Source of the DNA: Cerrena zonata
Lineage: Eukaryota; Basidiomycota; Agaricomycetes; Polyporales; Cerrenaceae
NCBI GenBank assembly: GCA_038087015.1
Contig: JASBNA010000012.1
Coordinates: 248,001-312,000, forward strand
DNA: 64,000 nucleotides
Reading direction: 5' to 3'
The notes under the pieces were generated by a model. It was not told the DNA's origin, made no database searches, and was given only the letters and a program-made list of their open reading frames with translations. How positions within the stretch are numbered: position 1 is the first letter of the stretch; every line of letters starts with the position of its first letter. Shown here piece by piece: positions 12,466-23,771 of this stretch. A program made the translations under genes and the position numbers.

Positions 12466-13978
12466 ATGGACGCTGCACCTGCTACCTACACAGTACAACA
12501 AATGGCTGATAAGCTCGCCGCCTTCGAAGAAATCCTGGGTAATCGCCCTCCTTATTGTAGTGGGAGTCTACCGGTCTCGAAAGATAACCTTGTTCTCTTC
12601 TATGGCAAAGAATACGAGTCTAGGTGAGGTTTGATTCATCTTGGCAGGAAGCTGACTTTATTAAGGCAACTCTATTATCCTTGCATAGACGTCTCGATTT
12701 CTCTGGTGCTATTGGCGAAGACCATCTAGAAGAATTAGCCCAATTCTGCCAGCCCTGCCGCCTTCGGCGTGAGGACCAGGAGGGTCTTGGACGAACAGTA
12801 CCGAAAGGCGGGAAAGGTTGATGCCGAACATTTTTCTCTCCTACTCGATGTGCACGAGTCTGGTCTTATTCAAATCATTCGAGATCATCTTTTGTCAGGC
12901 GACAAAATTAACGCCAATATCCGGGCGGAACGGTACAAACTGAACGTTTATGGTGTGTATACCTTATGCTATCTTGTTCATTTGAAGCTAAGCGCTACAA
13001 CATCCCATTGTAGGGAGGGATTCATTCTTTAAATCGCATAAGGATACTCCCAGAGGTCAAGACATGTTCGGATCTCTTGTCATCGTACTCCCCACTCCTC
13101 ACGAAGGAGGCGAGTTGATTTTGCGAGACAAGGGGAATGAGTGGACTTTCGACTCAGCTGCCATCACCGATCAACAGGATACACCTTCTCTTGCATTTGT
13201 AGCGTTCTACGGTGATGTTGAACATGAAGTCATGAAGGTCGCCTCTGGCTATCGTGTATCAATCACCTACAACCTTTACACATGCGAAAACCAAATATCT
13301 CCCCCTTCGATTCCGTTTACGAATGATCCGACTCGTGACGAGCTCAAAGCTACATTTGAGATGCTTCTATCAGACAGCAGCTTTTTGCCGATTGGTGGCT
13401 ACCTCGGATTCGGGCTTCGTCGTCAATACGCCTTCCAGACTTCTCGAGACATCATCAAGCTATCCGAATTCGAGCCTCATTTGAAAGGGAGTGACGCCAT
13501 TTTGTTCGGAGTCTCCAAAGAGCTATCACTTTCTCCTGCGTTGATCGTCTATTTCAAGACGCAAGAGGATGACGAAGACGAGATAGATGTCATCTGCTAT
13601 AACGTCCCTGTGCTTGCTCATGGAAATTCGGTGGACGACGATTTACTTGTTGATCATTTATGTGACGGGTATGGCGGACGACGAGTGAAAACACGCGATG
13701 ACGATCATTTCCAGTATAGAAAGTTCCCGAACCTCTACATTCATTGGGCCACCCCGTTGTCCGAGTTTGGAAACGTAGAACGGGAATATCCTGCGTATGG
13801 AAACGAACCCTCTTTGGCGTACGCATATGGATGTATTTGCTTGCTGGTTGCCGTTGGACCCTATGGAGAGCGAGAAGCAACACACAAGATACTCCCGTTG
13901 AATCAGAAGCCCGTAGTGAAGAAGGTGTCAAAGAAACCGACTGGTATTAGAGGAGGAAAAACACCTAAGTCACGATAA
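12466..13978 (+). pseudogene. 2OG-Fe(II) oxygenase family, tandem copy 1, frameshifted
   Basis: Exons 12466-12623, 12689-12952 and 13014-13978 match the intact paralogues at 26496-28060 and 44070-45590. The iron-binding motif HKD is followed by TPRGQDMFG, the distal His lies in VEHEV and the 2OG-binding Arg in SGYR. In exon 2 the coding frame changes near 12757: the text reads cagccctgcc where the family motif C-E/Q-P-A-A-F-G needs one C fewer. The upstream frame therefore hits a stop near 12821, and the downstream frame has a stop just before the shift. With that one-base insertion the gene cannot make a full-length protein; a sequencing error in the short C run is possible. The C-terminal tail is basic. 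Likely role if functional: an Fe(II)/2OG-dependent hydroxylase of unknown substrate. Confidence 0.75.
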
Positions 13979-14815
13979 CTTTGTTCAAGTTAGGCTCATC
14001 GCATTCGACTTAAGACCCCGTACTGTTACATCCAACCTGTGAGATAGTTATACATTTAGTCGCGTTTATGGGTCATACGTTATCCAGACCGACTTAGTAG
14101 TCAATGTGTCGTATCTTGTTGTGAAGTACTTCTTCCTACTCAGTACAACGGCTACTTCGAGAACTTGATGTACTTCTAAATGAGGAAAATTACTAGAAGC
14201 TGTTACCAAACACCGCCATACAAGTTACACCATCAAGCAAGCTTACCAATCAATATTCTTCAATATCGCATATGAATCGCGAGATACAAACTTGAACGTG
14301 TTGACTGTATTGCAACCAATGTTTAATAACTCATTCGGTACTTCTACGCTATTGATCATCTGGTACCAATAACTCACTATACGGGATCCAGGGATTGTTT
14401 GCACATAGCGATGTACGTACTTCGTGTCTCAACATTTAGTCATCATGGCTTCGCTGCTTCGAATGTATGTTAACAATGAGGATCGACTGTTTACGTCAAC
14501 TTTCTGTTGCAGAGATCACAGTTGCCTTTTTCGACCCTGGCACCATATGATCCATATCGTTGACTCGACTCGGACGGACGCTCCGGCTAGGTGAATTTGT
14601 ATTCTTACACCCTCATCTAGCAATATGACTCGAATTTCACTTGGTCTATTGCTTTCACGTTGTCTGCCTGTCCCAAACTTACGTCCTCTCACCGAGTGGT
14701 CAAGCTCGAACTCCAGGTGAAGCGCAGTATATAAATCGTCCGATAAGCAATATAATTGCCACTCGTATCAACATCCCTTTCAACGTCTCTGTTGTGACCC
14801 TATACTTACAATCTC
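13979..14815. other. Spacer between tandem oxygenase genes
   Basis: 840 bp with no open frame of note. It probably contains the terminator of the first copy and the promoter of the second. Confidence 0.5.
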
Positions 14816-16248
14816 ATGGCTTCAAGAAATAAGGTCTTACGGGAGATCCTGTGCAAACGCCCTCCTTACCTCAGCGGAAGTCTTCCAGTCTCGAAGGAAG
14901 ATCTTATTCTCTTCTATGGTAGAGGATCAGACTTAGGGTCGGTTTGGCATCATGCCTAATTCTGCTCATATCCTGATTCCTGAACTGTTCTTTTTTTGAA
15001 TAGAAAGATCAACTTCTCTGGTGTCACTCACGAACAGCTAGAGCATCTGTCTAACTATTGTGAACCTGCTGCCTTCGGACTAAACTCTGAAAGGGTGCTC
15101 GATGAGGAGTATCGGAAGGCAGGCAAAATTGATGCGGAAGATTTTTCTTTACTCTTCGACGTCCGCGAGTCTGGACTTGCTAACGTTATTCGGGACCAAC
15201 TCTTGACTGGTACCCAAGCCAGCGGTGAAATTCGCGTTGAACGATATAAACTGAACGTCTACGGTAGGCTAGCATCGTCCTCTTTCGTCTGAATTACGCT
15301 AATTCCATGTGTAGGGAGGGATTCATTCTTCAAAGCACATAAGATACACCTCGAAGTCAAGACATGTTTGGATCGCTCGTCATTGTTCTGCCTACACCAC
15401 ACGAAGGGGGCGCACTTGTCTTACGTGACAACGGCAAAGAATGGACATTCGACTCGGCTGCCATTATCAAAGACCAAACAACACCTTCCATCGCTTTCGT
15501 CGCGTTCTACAGCGACGTTGAGCACGAGGTCATGAAGGTCACTTCCGGACACCGAGTGACGATCACATACAACCTTTACTCTGGCGAGAATAGCCTTTCC
15601 GCCGCCTCCATACCATTTAGCATCGATCCCACCAGAAATGAGCTCAGAAGCGCGCTCGAAGCCTACCTCGCAGACGATACCTTCCTACCGCGTGGGGGCT
15701 ATCTCGGATTTGGCCTGCGTCGCGAATACGCATTTCACAATGACCGTCAAAAGCCCGTAAAGCTATCACAGTTCGAATCACACCTAAAGGGCAGTGATGC
15801 TATTCTCCTTGAGGTCTGCAGAGAACTCTCTCTCTCCGCGTCTTTGAACGTCTACTTCATCACTGGATACGCTAACTACAATGAGCTGGACGTAATCAAT
15901 ACTACCATACCTGTGCTTTCCGGGAACTCACCTGTCGAGGACGAGGAGTTTATTGAACTTCTCTGTCAATATGACGGCCGCCTGGTGAAAACACGCAAGG
16001 AGGACCATTCCCGCTATAGCATGTCGCCGGAGCTCTACATAATTTGGGTAACGCCTCGAAGGGAGTTCTGCTCTGTGCGCCGGGAGGTACTGGCTTATGG
16101 GAATGAACCGTCCTTGAGCTATGCCTATGGGAATCTGTGTCTGTTGGTCGGTATTGGGCCCTTCGGTGAACGCGGTGCGGTGGATAAGATTCGCGTGCCT
16201 AGCTATAGCAAAAAGGCCGGTAAAGGAGCCACGAAACCGAAAAAGTAG
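14816..16248 (+). pseudogene. 2OG-Fe(II) oxygenase family, tandem copy 2, frameshifted
   Basis: Exons 14816-14937 and 15004-15263, then a third exon from 15315 to the stop at 16248. Exon 2 carries the intact family motif CEPAAFG. In exon 3 the phase fails: the paralogues read AAG GAT AC in the HxD region, but here one G is missing at about 15343 (cataagatac), so the frame entering from exon 2 is lost before MFGSLVIV. Using the alternative acceptor at 15343 restores the frame but deletes about ten residues, including the iron-binding His. Either way the canonical active site cannot form. Downstream the distal His (VEHEV) and Arg (SGHRVTITY) are kept over about 295 codons. The tail is lysine-rich (KKAGKGATKPKK). 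Confidence 0.75.
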
Positions 16249-16557
16249 CACAGCACACCAAGGTGAAACTCGCACTCATCTAAAGTGTCGTTGTCGTTGT
16301 CGTTATTGTACTAATACAAGCTATATACCGAGTATTGATAGTAAAGTTAGCGACCAGCAACTAGTCAGGAACCATCGATCGTTATTTGACCTTGTACGCA
16401 CTACTATACATCTTGTTGATCTTCCCAATACTTTGTGTAATTGACATCTTACGACTCGTTCATAAGGCCGTTTTTTGCTGAAGGAATTAACATGAAGAAA
16501 AATTCCAGGCAATGTCGAATACATATGGCTGTATTCAAGGTCAAGATGTAGTTCAAG
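16249..16557. other. Short intergenic spacer
   Basis: 309 bp between convergent genes, with a run of gtcgtt repeats near 16290 and otherwise nothing recognised. It presumably holds the two 3' untranslated regions. Confidence 0.5.
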
Positions 16558-18232
16558 TTAGAGGCAAGTGGCTATGGAATCTATTGGTGGCCAAGGTGGT
16601 AGTTCTAGATATCGAATAGCAGCAATACGCTCCTCGAGTTTCGAATGTCGTCCCGAACGTATCCCCGAAGGTTTTGAGGCTTGGAAATGCAATATCTCGA
16701 TGTCTTTGGATTCTATCAGGCTTGGCAGAGACAACTTGGAGTCTTTCGATTCAAATTTCAGGGTACTGGACTGGACAGTGGCTAGCCTATTTTGAAGTCC
16801 TGAGTGTTGTTTCTTCGCAGCCGCTAGTGCATCTTTTAGAGCGTCCTGAGTCTTGGTCTCTTTCGCAAGACGGTCCGAAATACGGGGAAATAAGGAGACG
16901 GCTGACATCGTGTTAGAACTAGAATCCTGAGATAGAAGCGCAGAGATTGGCTTTCGGAGTTTGTTTAGATGAGCTGAATGGTCCACGGCTGCGAGAGGAA
17001 GTTGCGGAGAAGGCGTAGCAAGCTTCTGTTTCTAGTGAGAAGATAAAATCAGGGTTTCAATGGTGACAACAGAAAGTCTCGTACAAGTGTGATTGGGAGA
17101 CCAGCTGAATTGATAGCGTGGTGTCCGTCAGGCGTCCTAGAATCTGGGAGCGTTACTTTCACTTGCAAGTCCATCAAATCCAAGAGAATGTTCAATGACT
17201 CGGCTCGACTAGACCAGTAATGTTTACGGATGTCATCGAGCCTAGACTTCTGGGCACAGAAGAGTTTGTCAGTAGCAACGTTTGCATATCGCGAGCGGGA
17301 TGGGTCCGATGGCTTTGCAAGTTTTGACTAAAATAGGAGCGAAGCAATCAACACACCAGAACCATAATGAGCGGTCCCACGTACTTGGAGCTCAAGGAGT
17401 GCATGTTTACGCCGAGTCAAGTCGCGAGCAGACTGCTCCCATATTGAGCGTGAATGTTGAAAGTCGGACAAAGCCGTCGTATATCCGGCGATGCGCTCGA
17501 CTACTACCTTCAGAATGTTAGACCAAAAAGGGCGAATTGTGCCTAATCTTGCTCACCTCGTTTGAAATGCAAGAATATTCTGACACTGTCTGAGTCAGAC
17601 TTGCGTTTGGTGTACGCTCAAGCAGAGCATGAGTAGAGAGTGCTAGAATAAGCCTCTCGAACCTATCAAATTTTAATATCATGTGAACATCCCCAACCGA
17701 CATGAAATATATGTACCTATCCCCGCTGCATTCTTCGATAGTGGACTTGCGTGGTATGACGCCTTTCCACCACCAAGCTGCGGCTGATTCAGCCTGTTCA
17801 GAAGTCGACTTGTGACCGCCCTGACCGCGATCATGATCTCGTCCAGAAATGGTCGAACCCTGCGCGGTGCCTTTTGTCTTTAGGGCTTCCATGTATTTCG
17901 TCAATGAGATCCGAAACGCCACCGTGTCGGATGGCTTTACACATGGATAGGTTGGCAGCAGCTAATAAGGTATAGACTGATGTTGGTAATCTGCCACATG
18001 AAGTTTCAAAGAGGGAAACACGACTAATATGTACCTTTTTGACAGAGGCCTTGCCTTCGATATGGCTCATCAAAAAATGACAAATATCTTCCATGGTCTT
18101 ACCGCGCTCGCGGATACCCCGCTTACTGGGATCAAACATGCTTTCGTTGTAGATATCGGCATCCTGGCTTGGAAAGTTTAACAAGTGAAGGTGAATGAGA
18201 ATGACAAGGGAAATGGGAAGCTGTGGGGACAT
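16558..18232 (-). CDS. HAUS augmin-like complex subunit 6 (N-terminal domain family)
   Basis: Six exons, all phase-consistent: 18232-18035, 17961-17717, 17662-17557, 17507-17385, 17327-17085, 17031-16558, encoding 462 residues. The N-terminus has the HAUS6-type pattern: a short hydrophobic helix (LPISLVILIHLHLLNFP), an MFDPSKRG segment, LPTYPC..DTVAFR, then WWWKG and the ECSGDRFERLILALSTHALL block. After that the protein is helical and coiled-coil-like (KTQDALKDALAAAKKQHSGL). Augmin recruits gamma-tubulin to existing spindle microtubules for branching nucleation. The frame is open 42 codons upstream to an ATG at 18358, but the family pattern favours the start at 18232. Assignment rests on remembered motifs and is less secure in the C-terminal half. 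Confidence 0.7.
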
Positions 18233-18758
18233 TGGACGTCGATCTTTCCCGGGTCGGCCGAAAATTTGCACAATTTCGCGAGGATTTGGACGGCTTTCGC
18301 TGTAATAGGATCTAGTAGGATGCCGGCTTTGTGAAGATTGAGTGCCAGTGGAAGTCAAGAAAGTGTTAGTATGGACTTAGTATGGCCTCCGCCACCTCGC
18401 GCGTAAAATGACGACCGCGGAGTTTAAACATGATCACAAATGGTCCTCGAACATGTAATGATGTCATCGTAAGCAGCAATCATCAGCAGTATTTGTCTAG
18501 ATGAACCAATTATATGTCGTCTTCGTAAGCATTTCAGTGAGAGTTGCTGACGACTATTTTACTGCTTACCCTTCTTACCCGTTTCTGGAACGCGGAAAGT
18601 ACAATTGCCCTGGAGAAATCTCGATCATCATGAAATCACCCCTACCAGCGTACTACAGTGTAATAAGATGGACGAGAAAGCTGACCAAGCTACTATATCT
18701 TCCGTCAACGCAGCAGAACCTGGGCTCCGTATAAATCCCAGCGATCTAGGCTTGCGAA
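18233..18758. promoter_or_regulatory. Divergent intergenic region between the HAUS6-like and AIF-like genes
   Basis: 526 bp between two divergently transcribed genes, so it probably contains both promoters. A TATA-like element (gtataaatcc) lies at 18729-18738, about 25 bp upstream of the AIF-like ATG. Nothing else is recognised. Confidence 0.35.
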
Positions 18759-20189
18759 ATGGGACTCATCATATCACTTCTGCACGCCATCAACCCTTTC
18801 AAATTCCTCTCACATTCCGACCACGACATGGCGAAGAAGAGCGACGACCGCAAGAACGTAGTCATTATTGGTGGTGGCTTTTCCGGAAATCTAGTCGCCA
18901 AAACATTGTCCACGAAGCTCGATCACTCTCGTTATAACCTCATCTTAGTTTCCGCTCGTGCTGGGTACATTCACCTGATTGCAGGTGCTCGTCTCGTCGT
19001 GACGTCGGATGGTGATCTCGAGAACCAGGCTATCATTCCTTATGACAGGCTATTTCCTCATGGAAAGGGCACTTACGTTGTCGGCACTGTGACTGAGGTC
19101 CAGGAGTCAGCACCTGGAAAGGGTGGTGACGTTGTACTTAACAACGGCGAGAGGATCCATTATGACTCTCTTGTCCTGGCGACTGGGTCGACGTGGTCTG
19201 GCGCATTGAACTTCCCTGATGCTGACGCTGACCTTCGGGCGACGATCAAGGACTGGAGGAATAAGTTTTCTGGCGCGAAGCATGTTGTCATTGTTGGTGG
19301 TGGTGCTGTCGGTATTGGTGAGTTTTAGTGTCTAACTGTATCAGTGATCATACTTTTTACCGTTTACTTCGTCAGAAACCGCTGGAGAAGTCAAAGACGC
19401 GTTCCCAGTAGGATCATCATCCGAAACCTGTTGGTCGTGTGACTCATTTGAATCCCATTTAGAACAAGAAGGTTACTATAATCCATTCCGAGAAGCAGCT
19501 TCTCAACGATGCATATCCCGAGAAATTCCGTGTCGCACTCGAAGCCAAAGTACGAAAGGCGAACATTAATTTAGTCCTTGGGGATAGAATTGACAGCCTC
19601 CCTTCCCCTGGTACCGTTGGCGTTCTCACTCGCAACGGAAAGGAATTGGCTGATGCAGACCTTGTTGTAAGTGTCATTAGAATCCTAACGTTATCTTTGA
19701 CTCACTTCTATGACCATAGGTTCCGTCGTTCGGAGCGAAACCTAACACCGGCTATGTCGCTTCCTTCGACGCCACCGTCTTGACCCAGAGTGGTTTCGTC
19801 AAGGTTGACCCTACCCTCCAGGTCAAGGGACACCCCGGTGTCTTCGCGTTGGGCGATATCATTGATTGGGAGGAACAAAAGCAAGCTGCCAAGGCTAACA
19901 CCCACGCTGGAGTTGTCGCCGCGAACGTTCTAAGCTACGTCACTGGCCAGCCCGTGAAGAAGGTGTATGGTGGTAGCCCTGAACTCATCATCATTCCTAT
20001 AGGAAAGTAAGTTTCATGTGTCGCTCTCTGTTAGTTCGTCAGATAGCTAAATTTGCCTTCACTATCTAGACTGGTGGATCAGGTTACTTGGGATTCTTGT
20101 GGGGCATCATTGTCGGCGATTGGTTCTCGAAGACAATGAAGGGGAAGACACTGATGGTGCCTCAGGCCAGGAAGGGACTTGGATACTGA
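18759..20189 (+). CDS. AIF/AIFM2-like FAD-dependent NAD(P)H oxidoreductase, with a phase problem at the last exon
   Basis: Exons 18759-19317, 19376-19407, 19463-19666 and 19720-20006, plus a last exon from 20070 to the TGA at 20187-20189; about 400 residues. Two dinucleotide-binding motifs are visible, VVIIGGGFSG (FAD) and HVVIVGGGAVGIE (NAD(P)H), as is the LATGS motif and the GVFALGDI motif before the C-terminus, typical of pyridine nucleotide-disulphide oxidoreductases of the AIF/FSP1 type. An N-terminal hydrophobic stretch (MGLIISLLHAINPFKFL) may anchor or target it. The final exon clearly reads TGGSGYLGFLWG...ARKGLGY, but joining it through the canonical GTAAGT..CTAG intron leaves it one base out of frame, giving an aberrant short tail instead. 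This could be a one-base deletion, an error or unusual splicing. Confidence 0.82.
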
Positions 20190-21390
20190 TCTGTTCTAAC
20201 TTATTTTTTCTGTCAACCTACTCTCGTTTTTCACCTTTCCTTTTCTCGTGCTTGTGTATGTTAGATAGGGGCTTTTTTGGCAATCGCGTGGGATACCAAT
20301 ATAGTATATGCATCTTTTCATCATACTCTTGAATAGGATATTACCATTATGATCCTGGAATGTTTATGTCTGCAGCAACAAGGGGTTGACTCACCGCAGT
20401 CTACGTCGTATTTTTTAAGTTCGTGTCCGCCGTGATAGTTCAGGGATGCTATATGAAAATTGCATACCCACTTATTATACATATTGGACACATGTTCGAG
20501 CAGACACGAACGGTCATGATCGGTGCTGGTCGGTCATACTAATGTGGAATTGATTGAAAAAGCAAGAGAGCATTCGCACATGCTTACCGGTGGGCTGAGA
20601 AATGCCGTCATGCGCTGCCCATGTGTTCGGTAGAACCGAAAGTCAGGCTGGAGTGCCTTCTCATCGAGAAGGAGTAGGCTGTCATCATATGGTTCTATAT
20701 GGTATTCTGACTAAATATTCCATCGCATCTAGGTCAGCTATCAACTGTTTTCTCTGGAACTTGAACATCCACATCAGAGAAAACGGGAGACCCGGATATT
20801 GCCTTGCGGCGTTCACGCTGTGGTATTTGGACTTACTCCGATTAGCGCCACAGTAAAATGACATCCCAAGAGAATACCAATGAGAACATATTTGGTCAAG
20901 AGACTTCCGTTGACTTCTCGCTGGGACGCAATTGACGACGTGAGATACCAATCAAGTGACGAGTTACAATTTATCTCAGCTTGACTTGTGTTGTCTGATG
21001 GGTCATGTCAAATGTTACCAGCTTTATCTGAGTTGTTATAAACGCCATTGGTTTTACTGAAGTGACTTCAATATATCAAGATGTAGTAAATACAGGAAAT
21101 ACAATATTGTCAGAAACTCCGCTCTACTATAAGAGTTTATGTCGAACCGGGTGCAATGTATCACTGTCAAAGTTAGGTGTCTGTATATTTACCGTCTGAA
21201 GTACTACGTCTTGCGTTCGGGGCACCATGCAAATAAACTTCCCTCAACACTTCTTGCATATAAATGTTGTCAAAGAGAAGCGAAGTCCAAAAGGTAGCAC
21301 AAACTCGATTGAATGGCCACTGATAGTGGGAACGACTACATACATGATCTGGTCCTCATAAAAGTGTTCATCGCACTCGTCTCCGTCTCC

Positions 21391-21621
21391 TCACTGATCC
21401 CCTTCCCCTTCATCCTCTTCATCTTGATCGAAGTCGTCATACACAATATCGCTTTCTTCGTCACTTGATAGTAGCTCTATGATATCATTGCCATTTGCAT
21501 CTTCAGCCGGCGTCTCTTCATCCTCGCCATTAGCATCCATTTGACTGTCTAAAGGAGCAACTTGAACTTCTGAGATTGCATGACCAACGCTGAGATCGCA
21601 ATAACAGATTGCCATCAGCAA
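21391..21621 (-). other. Short acidic open frame with a SUMO-interaction-like motif
   Basis: A 76-codon frame starting with ATG. Its C-terminal half is very acidic and contains NDIIELLSSDEESD, the pattern of a SUMO-interacting motif (hydrophobic core followed by Ser/acidic residues), ending in an Asp/Glu-rich tail. It could be the last exon of a gene whose upstream exons I could not place, a small protein, or chance. No upstream exon with compatible phase was identified. Confidence 0.25.
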
Positions 21622-22039
21622 ACCTGTCAGGGAAGATCACAATACCGAAAACATTAGATCGAGAAAGAACTTTCGACATTCAAAGTGCGAATCGAGTTGA
21701 TGATCAGTATACAAAGTAGAGGGGGAAAGCAACGACGGCGGATGATAGCCATTCGAGCTATGCAATCGGCATCCGTCGGAAACAGTTGTGGGCGTCCTAA
21801 AAACGGGAGCTAGTCACGGAGAGCATATGCTTCCTCCCAAAAATGGGTAGGAACTTGAACCTAATCACGGCGTAACTGCCTTGCGTATAGGAACGGGCCA
21901 TCTTTAGGCTGATGTGAAACACTACGATGTAGTTTAGCACCATTTCGCGAAAAACACGGTCACATGTTGGACGTGTTATTTGTTGAACGCACTGCAAATA
22001 AAAGGATATATATAGGTAAGTCTTGTCAAGCGGATCATT

Positions 22040-22900
22040 TCTGTTTCCTCATCCTCCCACCGACAACACCATCTCAGTCCCAGTCCCAGTCCCTCTCAGC
22101 CCAGAGACGTCCGACCTGCTAGATGGTCAGATGAAGAAAGAAGTCGGACCCTTGCCTCACCAGAAGCAGCCGAGGTTCAATGTCTGCAGACCCTCGTACT
22201 CGAGACTCGAATGCAGGAAAGAAATGGAAGCGAGAGTAAGTCCGTCCTCACTATTTCTCCTAAACAATGTGTTAGTTGATGTACACAACACTCTGGAGCA
22301 AACAAATCGACTCCTTGCCTTGGTAGAGGCTTCCGTAGACTAGTCACGGTACATATAACTAATGATCCTCCAGTAGCCTGAGTGGTCATGCCGATGCGCA
22401 AGCGTGAGTAACCTTTATCTTATCGGATTTATCCCAGACATTGACTGCCGATCATCTTCAGCCAAGTTGAACAATGGAATCTCGCCGCGGCGTACTAATA
22501 TCACTACAAACAACTTGTCCCCAACTTCGAACAGACCGTAGTACAGCCATCATCGACGGCTTTAAGCAACTTCCATGCAGAGGTGAGTATCTTACACCAT
22601 CCGCCTTGATCATACTCAACCGATGTGGGTAGTGTTACTCATGCCCAGAACCTGCGCCGGTGGTGGAACGAGTAAGGTTTTGTTTACACATTTATTATTT
22701 GAATGATGCTCATTCTTGATTTACAGGCAAGTTTTCGGATGTCCTACACAATGCGCTGGTGCGAACACCTCAACCTCGAGTTCCCGAAAGGCGCTTCAAG
22801 CCCAGAGCAAGGCAAAGAGGGTGGTCGCTTCAGATGTCTAATAATTACATTTAGATTATTTATTTTCTTCGTTAGTATAGTTTCCAATTATAATGCTTCT
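22040..22900 (+). other. Possible small or decayed gene
   Basis: Several frames show coding-like character but do not join well. One reads EAAEVQCLQTLVLETRMQ up to a donor at 22235, and the next segment reads VHNTLEQTNRLLALVEASVD after an acceptor near 22274. Later pieces around 22380-22580 have donor/acceptor-like sites but run into stops. A TATA-like run (atatatata) sits near 22008. This may be a degraded copy of a small basidiomycete gene. No function is assigned. Confidence 0.25.
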
Positions 22901-23771
22901 TTCGTTCATAACGCGATGTGAAACGTGTGCATTCAAACCAATCAACATGCTGGTGGAACTAGTGTGCAACGGGAGCGTTGGGTGACAGTCCCGAATCCAT
23001 GAGAACACGCTGCCCCATGCTGAAGCGAATTGACTTCGCAATCGTCACTCATACTCAATATGCAATACAACCGACCAGATTACACTCAACTTGTATCCCA
23101 CTAAGCTTCTGACATACCTCGGGTGGTGAATTGGTTAATAGCAATCAACATTTTCCTTGAGACAGACCAGTAATATACAGTTTGATGCCAACTAAAGAGG
23201 CTCCGACTTGATACCACTTGACATCATTGGGATTTGCCTGACATAATTGACATCTACATTATACTGCGTTGTCCCGGTCCCTCGTTTTCTCTGATGCATC
23301 CCCGAGAAACTCGCATACCGAGTGATCGGGATATACTGTGAGCTCTCTCAATATAAATTCGAAGTTGGATAAATACTGGTTGTTTTGCCGAGCTTTAGAC
23401 TTGCGATTTTTTCGGCGAACATCTAGATCTTGGCCGGTGGTTGGGTGGTAGAGGCCAATCTCAGCGCGCCGACTAGGACTCTTCGTTCGATCGATCGTCA
23501 TCAGCGTCGAACTCGAACTTCTTGAAGCTTACTCACTACTGCTATGTATTACAGTATAACGAACAGGGATTCTGGGCCCAATCCGAGTCGTACCTCGCCG
23601 AGGTTGCTGATAAAGCCTGAAGGTTCCTGCTAGCATGGTCCACCAAAGGTATAAAAGTCATGGATTATGAGAAAGAAGGACCATCATCTTGGAGCAATCG
23701 CCGAGTCCCTCTCAATTCAAGCTTGCTTCTCTTCTACCCCTGAGTCTAACGAACCTTCACCAACATTCACC

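Larger units (their letters stand above)
20190..23771. other. 3.6 kb region without a convincing gene
   Basis: Mostly unique sequence. Two weak candidates inside are listed separately: an acidic open frame at 21391-21621 (minus) and a possible decayed gene at about 22040-22900 (plus). Nothing else recognisable was seen, including near 23.2-23.6 kb, apart from the presumed promoter of the second aldo/keto reductase. Confidence 0.4.
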
